From Peribacillus asahii (GTDB lineage: Bacteria; Bacillota; Bacilli; Bacillales; DSM-1321): a stretch of 64,000 nt of DNA. Below are positions 26,978 to 35,466 of the stretch, in pieces (the first letter of the stretch is position 1; each line of letters starts with the position of its first letter). The DNA is taken from contig NZ_QWVS01000016.1 in NCBI RefSeq assembly GCF_003570725.1, positions 157,219 through 221,218 on the forward strand, read 5' to 3'. The notes under the pieces were generated by a model that saw only the letters and a program-made list of their open reading frames with translations, ran no database searches and was not told the origin of the DNA. A program made the translations under genes and the position numbers.

Positions 26978-27328
26978 ATGATGGATACAACGCATTTACA
27001 CATCACAACTTGGGTGATTGGTCTTATCCTCTTTTTCGTAACGTATTCGATGTTAAAAGGTGGAAATCCTAAAGCGAAAATGATGCATATGATTACCCGC
27101 TTGTTTTTCATTCTTATTTTCCTTTCAGGCGGTATGCTGATCTCTGATTTCGGCGTATATGCAACGAAGATGATTGTCGGCTTATTAGTCATTGCGTTTA
27201 TGGAAATGGTATTAGTACGTACGGCTAAAAGAAAAAGTACAGGAGTTATGTGGACATTATTTATATTAAGTTTACTCTTTGTACTATATTTAGGTTTCTC
27301 TTTACCGTTAGGAATCACTATTTTTTAA
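26978..27328 (+). CDS. yisL: YisL family membrane protein (UPF0344)
   Basis: A 116-residue protein with four membrane helices, matching YisL: TTHLHITTWVIGLILFFVTY, then KMMHMITRLFFILIFLSGGML. No catalytic motif is known. In B. subtilis yisL lies between gerP and yisN/asnO, as it does here; wprA, present there, is missing. Translation may start at either of two adjacent ATG codons (26978, 26981). Confidence 0.88.
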   Translation: MMDTTHLHITTWVIGLILFFVTYSMLKGGNPKAKMMHMITRLFFILIFLSGGMLISDFGVYATKMIVGLLVIAFMEMVLVRTAKRKSTGVMWTLFILSLLFVLYLGFSLPLGITIF

Positions 27329-27333
27329 TAAGT

Positions 27334-27372
27334 AATAAAGAAGCGGACGCTAAGAGCGTCCGCTTCTTTATT
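27334..27372. terminator. Bidirectional terminator between yisL and yisN
   Basis: A perfect 17-bp stem (27334-27350 with 27356-27372) around TAAGA lies between convergent genes, with A/T runs on both sides. It reaches to within the stop region of yisN. Confidence 0.92.
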
Positions 27373-27937
27373 TAGAGTTTACCTTTTCAATGATGATTCT
27401 TTTTCCTGTGTTAATCGTAAATTCAAATCGGTCATTTTTATTTTCTCCATAAGAGAAATGATGCTGAACGGAACAGATTTCTGAATTGTTATCGAAAGTG
27501 AAAAAATTCACACCTGACTGGGTACTTGTATTTTCTAAAAAGGTAAGCTGATTATAGCTGTAAATGCAATCATATGTGGAGAAACCGAGAGAATTCAATG
27601 TTGTCACAAATTGAAAAAAGGAATCATCGGTTAGTTTCTCTAATAATTCTTCAAACGAGTAGATTAACTTCTTCCGGATATGAATGGTTTCATTTTGTTT
27701 GAGGAAGACGATTTCATGATTAGTAAGCTGAATGGCTCCTTCTTCTAAGATGATGCCTTGTCTCCAACGACCTGACCGGTATACCTCTACTTCATTGTGC
27801 ATATAGTCTTCAATGGAGGAGGCCTCATCTGTTTCGTCATCAAAGAAAATCCATTGAAAATTAATATATTCTACTTTTCCTTCTGTAAATGCTCTCGTTT
27901 GCTGTTTAATTAATTTTACTCGTTGCTGCTGCCTCAT
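27368..27937 (-). CDS. yisN: DUF2777 family protein YisN
   Basis: A 189-residue soluble protein of DUF2777. Visible family segments are NFQWIFFDDETDEASSIEDYM, VEVYRSGRWRQGIILEEGAIQL and a C-terminal FEFTINTGKRIIIEK. Conserved next to asnO in bacilli. Function unknown; no catalytic motif seen. A reasonable RBS (GGAGGTAATTGTAA) precedes the ATG. Convergent with yisL and divergent from asnO. Confidence 0.85.
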   Translation of the reverse strand: MRQQQRVKLIKQQTRAFTEGKVEYINFQWIFFDDETDEASSIEDYMHNEVEVYRSGRWRQGIILEEGAIQLTNHEIVFLKQNETIHIRKKLIYSFEELLEKLTDDSFFQFVTTLNSLGFSTYDCIYSYNQLTFLENTSTQSGVNFFTFDNNSEICSVQHHFSYGENKNDRFEFTINTGKRIIIEKVNSK

Positions 27938-28123
27938 TTACAATTACCTCCAATTTGGGATGCCTCACCTACTTTTTTGACAAAATTCGTTGAAAATATA
28001 ATCGTAACTGGACAAATAACCATCTTTTTATTTTTGCATAGGCTATGTTATACACTTACGACTTTGCTCACAACTTCCTAATCTCCTAAAGAGTATTGTT
28101 CGAGTTAGAAAGGATGAAGAATT

Positions 28124-29971
28124 ATGTGTGGGATAACTGGATGGGTACATTTTCAAAAAGATTTACGCGCAGAAACGGATACTGTAGCCAAAATGACAAG
28201 TACGTTAGCGAAACGCGGACCAGATGATGAAAATGTGTGGAGCGATACCCATGTTGTATTTGGCCATCGTCGTTTAACCGTTGTAGACCCTGTCGGAGGA
28301 AAACAACCGATGACGAAGGCTCATGAAAGTGGAGTTTATACACTTTGTTATAACGGTGAGTTGTATAATACAGAAGATTTGCGTAAAGAGCTATTATTAA
28401 AAGGATATTCCTTTAAAGGTCATTCTGATACAGAAGTTTTGCTAACTTCTTATATAGAATGGAAAGAAAAATGTGTGGAACTGTTTAATGGGATTTTTGC
28501 GTTTGCAATTTGGGATAGTGCGGAGCAAAAGCTATTTATTGGACGCGACCGTTTAGGTGTAAAGCCGCTGTTTTATGCGGAAAGAAATGGGGGACTTTTA
28601 TTCGGGTCGGAGTTAAAAGCGCTGCTTGCTCATCCGGATGTTAAAGCAGAAATCAGCTATGAGGGATTAGCGGAAGTATTTGGAGTAGGGCCTTCACGTA
28701 AGCCGGGTTCAGGAGTGTTTCATCATATTCAAGAGCTGCGTCCGGGTCATGCGATGACATTGACACGTAACGGACTAAAGATTTGGCGTTATTGGAATGT
28801 GAAAAGTGAAGAGCATACGGATAGCTTAGAAGAAACGGTAGATAAAGTTCGTTTCCTTGTTGAAGATGCCGTAACTCGTCAGTTGGTGTCAGATGTGCCG
28901 CTTTGTACATTCTTATCGGGCGGTGTTGATTCAAGTGCGATTACCGCGATTGCAGCGAATGCCTATCGCCGTGAAGGGAAAGGACCGCTTCATACGTATT
29001 CCATTGATTATGAAGATAACGCGAAGTTTTTTAAAGCAAATGATTTTCAACCAAATGCGGACGGTCCATGGATTGAAAAAATGTCGACTGCATTCCAGAC
29101 GAGGCATCATTCGTCCGTCATTACACAAGAGCTGTTGACAAACTACTTAACGGAAGCCGTTCATGTTCGCGATTTACCGGGAATGGCGGATGTAGATTCC
29201 TCTTTACTCTGGTTTTGTAAAGAGATTAAGAAAGATTTTGTCGTCGGCTTGTCTGGAGAATGTGCGGATGAAATTTTTGGCGGATATCCATGGTTCCATC
29301 GGGAAGATGACTTGAATCGTTCTGGTTTTCCATGGATGCGTTCAACGGAAGAACGAGTGTCTTTATTGAAACAGGGATGGCGTGACAAGTTGAAGTTGGA
29401 GGAATATGCGGAGGAAGCCTATTTAACGACGATCCGTGAAATGCCAAAGCTTCCTGGTGAAACAGGTATAGCAGCGAAACGAAGAGAACTGTTTTATTTA
29501 AATATTCTTTGGTTTATGACGACGCTGTTAGATCGAAAGGACCGAATGAGTATGGGCGCGAGTCTTGAAGTGCGGGTTCCTTTTGCGGATCATCGTCTTG
29601 TCGAATATGTATGGAATATTCCGTGGGAAATGAAAATGACGGGCAATCGTGAAAAAGGGATTTTACGTAAAGCCCTTGAAGGATTGCTGCCAACGGAAGT
29701 GCTTTATCGCAAGAAAAGTCCTTATCCGAAGACGCATAATCCAGTTTACACAGAGCGTGTACAAAGCTGGTTAAAAGAGATTTTAGAGGATTCGAATTCG
29801 ATGCTCTATGAATTTTTTGATAAACAGAGGTTGAATGAGCTTGTCGAATCAAAGGGAGAGGCGTTTAGAGTGCCTTGGTTTGGGCAATTGATGTCCGGTC
29901 CGCAATTGCTCGCTCATTTAGCACAAATGCATGTATGGTTTAACGATTATAAGATTGAGATTGTAGATTAA
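28124..29971 (+). CDS. asnO: Asparagine synthetase (glutamine-hydrolysing), AsnO type
   Basis: A 615-residue class B asparagine synthetase, the size of B. subtilis AsnO (YisO). The N-terminal nucleophile Cys2 is in MCGITGW. The glutaminase domain shows HRRLTVVDP and YNGELYNTEDLR. The synthetase domain has the ATP loop LSGGVDSS and LSGECADEIFGGYPWF. It makes Asn from Asp, ATP and Gln. In B. subtilis this paralogue is sporulation-linked, which fits its place beside gerP and yisN. Monocistronic; RBS GAAAGGATGAAGA. Confidence 0.93.
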   Translation: MCGITGWVHFQKDLRAETDTVAKMTSTLAKRGPDDENVWSDTHVVFGHRRLTVVDPVGGKQPMTKAHESGVYTLCYNGELYNTEDLRKELLLKGYSFKGHSDTEVLLTSYIEWKEKCVELFNGIFAFAIWDSAEQKLFIGRDRLGVKPLFYAERNGGLLFGSELKALLAHPDVKAEISYEGLAEVFGVGPSRKPGSGVFHHIQELRPGHAMTLTRNGLKIWRYWNVKSEEHTDSLEETVDKVRFLVEDAVTRQLVSDVPLCTFLSGGVDSSAITAIAANAYRREGKGPLHTYSIDYEDNAKFFKANDFQPNADGPWIEKMSTAFQTRHHSSVITQELLTNYLTEAVHVRDLPGMADVDSSLLWFCKEIKKDFVVGLSGECADEIFGGYPWFHREDDLNRSGFPWMRSTEERVSLLKQGWRDKLKLEEYAEEAYLTTIREMPKLPGETGIAAKRRELFYLNILWFMTTLLDRKDRMSMGASLEVRVPFADHRLVEYVWNIPWEMKMTGNREKGILRKALEGLLPTEVLYRKKSPYPKTHNPVYTERVQSWLKEILEDSNSMLYEFFDKQRLNELVESKGEAFRVPWFGQLMSGPQLLAHLAQMHVWFNDYKIEIVD

Positions 29972-29978
29972 ATAGGGG

Positions 29979-30099
29979 AATCGAAAGAGTTCGTTATAAA
30001 ATCATGCGCAATTCGGGAATAATCGGGCGAATTCAGTATAAAATCATGCCAAATTCGGAGATAATCGAGCGGGAAGTCTGTGTAATCATGCCAAATGAC
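29979..30099 (+). repeat. Degenerate 21-bp tandem repeat, locus 1 (about 5.8 units)
   Basis: Units start at 29979, 30000, 30021, 30042, 30063 and 30084, exactly 21 bp apart. Each begins AATC, mostly AATCATGC or AATCGnGC, followed by a variable A/T/G part. The same unit occurs reversed at 51723-51822. It lies in the asnO/GH13 spacer, outside any gene. Confidence 0.75.
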
Positions 30100-30203
30100 T
30101 GGTTTACTAATTAATTAGAATATTTTGGTATTTAAGTTTGACCTTGGAAGAATAAGAAGCTAATCTTAAAGGCGTAAGGATGTTTAGGGAGGAGGAGCGG
30201 AAT

Positions 30204-31724
30204 ATGCGCAGAGTGTTATCACTCGTTTTACTTCCGTTTCTTCTTTTTTACGCCATTCCAGTAGGAGCAGCTGAAAAAGAAGAACGAACGTTGGAAGATG
30301 AAATCATTTATTCTATCATGATTGACAGATTTTTTGATGGAAATCCAGAAAATAATGGGGATGCGGATGTTACCAATCCGAATATGTTTAATGGCGGTGA
30401 TTTTGCCGGTGTGACAAAAAAACTAGATTATTTAAAAGAGATGGGGTTCACAACGATTTTACTTTCCCCTGTTTTTATGAATGATAAAGAGGGGTATCAT
30501 GGATATTGGGTGGAGGATTTTTACAAGACAGATCCACACTTTGGTACACTAGATGAATTGAAAACATTAGTACAGGAGGCTCATAGTCGAGATATAAAAG
30601 TGATGGTAGACTTTGTAGCTAATTCTGTCGGTCCGAATCATCCATGGTTACAGGATCCCACGAAAGAGGATTGGTTTCATGAAAAGGACAGCGCTGATGA
30701 ACAACTGGAAAAAAGCTGGATTGATAGTCTGCCAGATTTAAATCACGAAAATCCTGAGGCGAAGGCTTATTTATTAGATGCAGCTAAATGGTGGATTGAA
30801 GAAACGAATATTGATGGCTATCGTCTTCATCAAGCTGAGTATGTAAACCAAGATTTTTGGAAGGACTTTGTACAGGTTGTTAAATCAGAAAAAGCTGATT
30901 TCTATCTGATTGGTGATGTTTTAGAGGGGACTTCAAAAACGATTTCCAGCTATGAAGAGACTGGGATAGATGCTTTTATGGATTACACCGAAAATGAAGC
31001 ATTACGCCAGGCCTTTGCTGCTCCAGATGAAAGCTTAACAAACCTTTTTTCCGTTAAGAGAAAAAACGAGGACTTACTTCAGGCTGATACACAGCTTGTG
31101 AACTTTATGGATACGAGTCAATCACCACGCTTTACCTTTGATGCGGCTAATCATAACCAGCATCCAGGGACGCGTTGGAAAATGGCTCTAGCTTATTTGT
31201 ACACGACACCTAGTGTGCCTGTTATTTTTTATGGATCGGAAATTGCGTTAAACGGTAATGAAGCCCCTGAAAATCATCAACTGATGAATTTTAAAACCGA
31301 ACAAGATTTAGTGGACTATATAACGGATCTTGCCAAAATTCGTGCCGAACATCCTGCTTTATCACGAGGAAAATTAGAAGTTTTATATGAAAAAGACGGT
31401 GTTGTTGTGTACAAGCGGACGCTGGCTGAAGAAACGAATGTTGTGGTTATTAATAATACGTCAAAGACACAAAAGATTGTATTGAATCAATCACAGCTGG
31501 AGGATAATAAGGAATTGAGAGGGTTATTGAACGGCGACCTCGTTCGCAGTCAAGATGGCACGTATTCTATCGTCATTGACCGAGAGCAAGCAGAAGTGTA
31601 CAAGCTTGTTCATAAGTCGGTTATTAACATTCCTTACTTTGCTGTATTATTTGCGGTACTTGCTTTATTCGCGCTATTTATTGCTTTAGTTATGAAACGC
31701 TCGAAAAGAAATTCAATAGATTAA
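30204..31724 (+). CDS. GH13 alpha-amylase-like membrane-anchored protein, predicted catalytically inactive
   Basis: A 506-residue protein with a signal peptide (1-23), a GH13 TIM barrel (about 30-400), a beta C-domain and a C-terminal helix near 480-498 followed by basic residues. It would be anchored outside the membrane. The fold-level sequence is well kept (IDGYR, VPVIFYGSE), but all four GH13 motifs have lost key residues. Region I reads DFVANS (His to Ser141). Region II is GYRLH (nucleophile Asp to His209), region III is GDV (acid/base Glu to Asp238) and region IV is FMDTSQ (usual NHD to TSQ, 304-306). A pseudo-enzyme, perhaps carbohydrate-binding, is likely. The start has RBS GGGAGGAGGAGCGG. 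The MalR gene downstream supports a maltodextrin link. Confidence 0.88.
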   Translation: MRRVLSLVLLPFLLFYAIPVGAAEKEERTLEDEIIYSIMIDRFFDGNPENNGDADVTNPNMFNGGDFAGVTKKLDYLKEMGFTTILLSPVFMNDKEGYHGYWVEDFYKTDPHFGTLDELKTLVQEAHSRDIKVMVDFVANSVGPNHPWLQDPTKEDWFHEKDSADEQLEKSWIDSLPDLNHENPEAKAYLLDAAKWWIEETNIDGYRLHQAEYVNQDFWKDFVQVVKSEKADFYLIGDVLEGTSKTISSYEETGIDAFMDYTENEALRQAFAAPDESLTNLFSVKRKNEDLLQADTQLVNFMDTSQSPRFTFDAANHNQHPGTRWKMALAYLYTTPSVPVIFYGSEIALNGNEAPENHQLMNFKTEQDLVDYITDLAKIRAEHPALSRGKLEVLYEKDGVVVYKRTLAEETNVVVINNTSKTQKIVLNQSQLEDNKELRGLLNGDLVRSQDGTYSIVIDREQAEVYKLVHKSVINIPYFAVLFAVLALFALFIALVMKRSKRNSID

Positions 31725-31861
31725 TGGCAGACCTCTCGATTATTCTGATTTATAGTGCCTATGAATTAGTGTTAGAGGATGATCAACAGATTTATGCTTA
31801 TATTCGAAGAAGTGCAGGTCAAGCGGCTCTAGTTGTTTGTAACTTTAGTAAACAGAACTAA
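31724..31861 (+). pseudogene. Remnant of an alpha-glucosidase (3' end only)
   Basis: A 45-codon open frame starts at ATG 31724, overlapping the TAA of the GH13 gene. It reads SAYELVLEDDQQIYAYIRR and then ALVVCNFSKQN. This resembles the C-terminal domain of GH13 oligo-1,6-glucosidases (typically YELLLEDDEQIFAY... LLVVCNFT). The whole catalytic part is missing. Adjacent to an amylase-like gene and malR, it looks like the scar of a deleted malL-type gene. It may still be translated through coupling to the gene before it. Confidence 0.6.
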
Positions 31862-31983
31862 GACCTTATGAAGTCCTTGTCTATCTTTTATTAACTAAGT
31901 TAATATAGGTCAATGAACGAAATTGTTTTTGTTTTTTTTGTTGATAGAATGATGTGAGATGATTAAACGATCTAAGGAGATTT

Positions 31984-32364
31984 ATGATGATTAATAAAAT
32001 TGGTAAAATTACTGTTTATGTACAAGATCAAGAACAGGCAAAGGACTTTTGGTTAAATAAAGTAGGCTTTGTATTGAAATTTGAACAACCGATGGGACCA
32101 AACATGTCCTGGATAGAAGTTGGACCTAGTGAAGACGAATTTACTACGTTAGTTTTGTATTCTAAATCTGCAATGGAACAACAGCAACCTGCTAAAGTTG
32201 CCCATCCATCAATTCTTTTTAGCACAACGGATATTGAATCCGCTTATGAGAAGATGAAACAAAATGGAGTAGAAGTAGGAGACATGTTAAGAATGCCGTT
32301 TGGAACAATGTTCTCATTTAAAGATCAAGATGGAAATGAGTATTTATTAAGGGAAGATAAATAA
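31984..32364 (+). CDS. VOC family (glyoxalase/bleomycin-resistance-like) protein
   Basis: A 126-residue protein of the vicinal-oxygen-chelate fold, two beta-alpha-beta-beta-beta modules. The first module holds GKITVYVQDQEQAKDFWLNKVGF and the second TDIESAYEKMKQNGVEVG and FKDQDGNEYLLRED. Metal-ligand positions (Glu near the end of each module) are plausible. Substrate cannot be assigned. RBS CTAAGGAGATTT precedes two adjacent ATG codons. Monocistronic, with a strong terminator downstream. Confidence 0.85.
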   Translation: MMINKIGKITVYVQDQEQAKDFWLNKVGFVLKFEQPMGPNMSWIEVGPSEDEFTTLVLYSKSAMEQQQPAKVAHPSILFSTTDIESAYEKMKQNGVEVGDMLRMPFGTMFSFKDQDGNEYLLREDK

Positions 32365-32430
32365 GTCGGAGGAAAAGCTGTTTTCATTTGGATGTATTCA
32401 ACAGTATGGCTGATTATACGATTTTTGGCT

Positions 32431-32466
32431 AAGGTGTGTGAAACTTCGGTTTCACACACCTTTTTT
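32431..32466 (+). terminator. Terminator of the VOC gene
   Basis: A perfect 14-bp stem with a TTCG tetraloop (32431-32444 with 32449-32462) and a T6 run. Confidence 0.93.
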
Positions 32467-32900
32467 AGCTATGCTGAAAGCTCCCCTCAAGTATTACTCC
32501 TCTTGCGTGTGTATATAATATGTGAGGTGTTTTAGGGGCAAAATCACAAATAATTCCAAAGTTCATACTTGCTGTCTATCACTTTATTTGATATATACGA
32601 ACAAACTGTTTCTAGTACGAAAAAAGGGTTATTAATTTTGTATATATTGTTTTTGTAAAAACCTGTCATATGAAGGTTGTGAATTTTCCGTTATTTAACA
32701 GAATTTTGGGGAAAATTAACGTTTTAACGCGTTAATTGCTTAAAAATTTTGAATTTAGACACAAATATAGAGGAAGGGATTGTATAATAAGTGTATGATA
32801 AAAGATATATCTAAAAAAATGAAGAGGCTTTGGATTATCCTTTGCATCTTTTTTAATACATCAAGGGCTTAATGTCTACAGAGGGGAGAGGAAAAGAGTA
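32467..32900 (+). promoter_or_regulatory. malR upstream region
   Basis: About 430 nt without a gene. A possible -10 TATAAT lies at 32783-32788 without a well-spaced -35. The perfect 12-bp palindrome TTAACGCGTTAA (32724-32735) has the central CG typical of LacI-family operators. The partial copy AATTAACG precedes it by a few bases. Autoregulation by MalR is a plausible reading. Confidence 0.45.
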
Positions 32901-33938
32901 ATGGCCGTTACGATAAAAGACGTGGCACAATTGGCAAACGTTGCTCCTTCGACGGTTTCACGAGTTATTGCAAATAATCCTAGAATTAGTGAAAAGACAA
33001 AGGTACGTGTTCGTGAAGCGATGGAAAAGTTAGGGTATCATCCAAACTTTATTGCACGCAGTTTAGCCAATCAATCAACACAGATTTTGGGCTTAGTACT
33101 GCCCAGTTCATCAGAAACGTTTTTTAATAGTCCGACATTCGCTACGATATTACGTGGTTTAAGTGAATGTGCTCGGGAAAGAAAATATTCATTGCTCATG
33201 AATACGGGGAATTCCGATGAGGAAATTTTTGAGGGAGTCGTTGAAATGGTGCAAGGGGGTATGGTAGACGGGATTGTTCTGATGTATTCACGTATGAATG
33301 ATCACACGATTACCTATTTGCAATCGCGCAATTTTCCTTTTGTTTTAATTGGAAAACCGTATGAATTTGCTGAAGAAATCACATATGTCGATAACGATAA
33401 TTATTTAGCAGCGAAGGAAGCAACGAATTATTTATTAGAGTTAGGACATAAGAAGGTTGGATTCATTGGGGGCCATTCGAAACTTGTTATGACGCATGAG
33501 CGTTTATTAGGGTATGAAGGTGCTTTGAAGGAACATGGAATCGTACCTAGAAACGACTATATTTTTTATGAAGAGGCATTACGAGGAGAGATGCAAGAAG
33601 CGGTGCAAAGCCTTTTAGCTTTATCAGAAGTACCTACCGCTTTAATCGTCCACGATGATTTAATGGCGCTGAGTATTATGAATAGTTTAAGGTCTTTAGG
33701 ATGCTTTACTCCAGAGCATATGTCTGTTGTAAGCTTGAACAATACTTTATTTTCAGAAATTTCACTTTCTTCTTTCACCTCTATTGATACAAATATGTAT
33801 GATATTGGATATCAAGCAACAAGATGCTTAGTTCAAAAGCTAGCATCGCCAGAAGAACGAATACAAAGTGTTATTATCCCGCACCATTTTGTCGAACGCG
33901 ACTCGTGTCAACGAGTGCAAACAGCCATGTTAGTTTAG
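32901..33938 (+). CDS. malR: LacI family transcriptional regulator, MalR type
   Basis: A 345-residue LacI/GalR repressor. The N-terminal helix-turn-helix and hinge helix read VTIKDVAQLANVAPSTVSRV and later RSLANQSTQILGLVLPSS. The periplasmic-binding-like core follows (VDGIVLMYSR, PFVLIGKPYEFAEEITYVDNDN, LGHKKVGFIGG). The core matches the maltose regulators of Gram-positive bacteria. It would sense maltose or maltodextrins and control nearby sugar genes, but only a pseudo-amylase and a glucosidase remnant remain here, so its targets are probably elsewhere. RBS GAGGGGAGAGG. Confidence 0.88.
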   Translation: MAVTIKDVAQLANVAPSTVSRVIANNPRISEKTKVRVREAMEKLGYHPNFIARSLANQSTQILGLVLPSSSETFFNSPTFATILRGLSECARERKYSLLMNTGNSDEEIFEGVVEMVQGGMVDGIVLMYSRMNDHTITYLQSRNFPFVLIGKPYEFAEEITYVDNDNYLAAKEATNYLLELGHKKVGFIGGHSKLVMTHERLLGYEGALKEHGIVPRNDYIFYEEALRGEMQEAVQSLLALSEVPTALIVHDDLMALSIMNSLRSLGCFTPEHMSVVSLNNTLFSEISLSSFTSIDTNMYDIGYQATRCLVQKLASPEERIQSVIIPHHFVERDSCQRVQTAMLV

Positions 33939-33948
33939 TACAAAACGA

Positions 33949-33982
33949 AAGGCTTCCTGCTCCTATTGGAGCAGGAAGCCTT
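33949..33982. terminator. Bidirectional terminator between malR and the SDR gene
   Basis: A perfect 15-bp stem (33949-33963 with 33968-33982) around TATT lies between two convergent genes. Confidence 0.88.
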
Positions 33983-33992
33983 ATCGTATTTA

Positions 33993-34868
33993 TTATCCAT
34001 TTACAACCGTACCGCCATTGATATGGAGCACTTGTCCGCTCATATAGGAGGAATCTTCGCTCGCTAAATATACATAAGCAGGAGCAAGTTCCTCTGGCTG
34101 TCCAGCACGCCCCATTGGCGTATCGCTGCCAAACTTGGAGACATCTTGTTCATTAAAAGAAGCGGGAATGAGCGGTGTCCAAATAGGGCCAGGTGCTACA
34201 GCATTCACACGAATACCATCTTTAATAATCGAATTGGAGAGCGCTCGTGTAAAGGAAACGATGGCTCCTTTTGTAGCTGAATAATCGATTAATTTAGGAT
34301 GGCCTTTATAGGCTGTAATAGAAGCGGTGTTAATAATGCTGCTTCCTTGTTTTAAATGAGGAAGAGCAGCTTTTGTTAAATAGAACATCGAAAAAATATT
34401 GGTGCGGAACGTTTTTTCTAGCTGATCGGCTGTAATATCTAGAAAGTTCGTTTGCACATGCTGTTCAGCTGCATTGTTGACTAAAATATCAAGTCCCCCA
34501 AATGCTTCCATTGTTTGTTTAACGACGCTTTGGCAAAAAGATTCATTGCCGATATCCCCCTGTAGGAGCAGGCATTTTTGGCCTTCTTTCTCTACTAACT
34601 GCTTCGTTGTTTTTGCATCCTCAACTTCATCTAAATAGACAATGGCCACATTGGCGCCTTCTTTAGCAAAATAAATGCTTACAGACCTGCCAATCCCGCT
34701 ATCGCCACCGGTAATAATCGCTGTTTTACCAGCTAATTTACCGTTGCCTTTATAGTTTTCATTTACGGATTTTGGGTTAGGTATCATCTTTGTTTCTACA
34801 CCGGGCTGGTGTGTTTGATGCTGCGGCGGAAAGGTTTGCTTCGTTTGATTATTATTTGATGAACTCAC
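33993..34868 (-). CDS. SDR family oxidoreductase, general-stress type (YhdF/YhxD/YdaD group)
   Basis: A 291-residue short-chain dehydrogenase with the long N-terminal extension of this group. The extension is rich in Gln/His/Pro (QTKQTFPPQHQTHQPGVETKM). The cofactor motif GGDSGIGRS follows near 55-63. Further on are NNAAEQH, the catalytic Ser in INTASITAYKG, YSATKG (YxxxK) and NAVAPGPIWTPL. B. subtilis homologues include SigB-controlled stress proteins; I could not see a clear SigB promoter here. RBS CAGGAGGGATCTTAGTG on the minus strand. Substrate unknown. Confidence 0.88.
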   Translation of the reverse strand: MSSSNNNQTKQTFPPQHQTHQPGVETKMIPNPKSVNENYKGNGKLAGKTAIITGGDSGIGRSVSIYFAKEGANVAIVYLDEVEDAKTTKQLVEKEGQKCLLLQGDIGNESFCQSVVKQTMEAFGGLDILVNNAAEQHVQTNFLDITADQLEKTFRTNIFSMFYLTKAALPHLKQGSSIINTASITAYKGHPKLIDYSATKGAIVSFTRALSNSIIKDGIRVNAVAPGPIWTPLIPASFNEQDVSKFGSDTPMGRAGQPEELAPAYVYLASEDSSYMSGQVLHINGGTVVNG

Positions 34869-35118
34869 TAAGATCCCTCCTGCTTTTTATATCTACTTCT
34901 TCTTATTTGCAAGTGGAGAACTAATAAAACATGGGAATATTAGGGAGGTAGATATAGTAAACGACGTATGAATGGCATACTTCGTTGTTTTGCTTTGTTT
35001 TTCCTAACTTGAATAAATTGGTAAAATGTGGGTTGATGTTGTAACAATAATACTGTATGATAAATAGTATAAATCATATAGTGTATAACATATATTAATT
35101 AAAAATTGAGGTGGGTGA

Positions 35119-35466
35119 ATGAGTACTTTACTGAATTCATTAACGACAGAGCTTAGAAGAGGAACATTGACATTGGCGGTTTTAAGTCAATTGCGAACAC
35201 CCCAGTACGGATATTCACTTGTTCAGTTATTGGAGGAATCAGGTGTTAATATTGATCAAAGTACCTTATATCCGTTGCTTCGCCGTTTAGAAAAACAGGA
35301 GTTAGTGACGAGCAGTTGGGATACATCTGAGAGTAGACCACGTAAGTACTATGTGTTAAGTGAATATGGTGTAGAAATCTTTTTGCAGTTAAAAGAGGAA
35401 TGGATGAAGAATTCGAAACAACTGCATGGGCTATTAACAAAGGGGGAAGACGATGAGCTTAATTGA
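35119..35466 (+). CDS. PadR family transcriptional regulator
   Basis: A 115-residue winged-helix regulator. The PadR pattern is LRRGTLTLAVLSQLRTPQYGYSL, DQSTLYPLLRRLEKQELVTSSW and RPRKYYVLSEYG. PadR proteins act as dimers, usually as repressors relieved by a small molecule or membrane signal. The gene overlaps the next one by 14 nt and almost certainly forms an operon with it. Pairing of PadR with a HAAS-type membrane protein is common in Firmicutes. Confidence 0.92.
   Translation: MSTLLNSLTTELRRGTLTLAVLSQLRTPQYGYSLVQLLEESGVNIDQSTLYPLLRRLEKQELVTSSWDTSESRPRKYYVLSEYGVEIFLQLKEEWMKNSKQLHGLLTKGEDDELN

Noticed and set aside
26749..27318. 189-codon minus-strand ORF over the end of the DUF418 gene and yisL
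   Set aside because: Antisense to two recognised membrane-protein genes, with no RBS and no family similarity.
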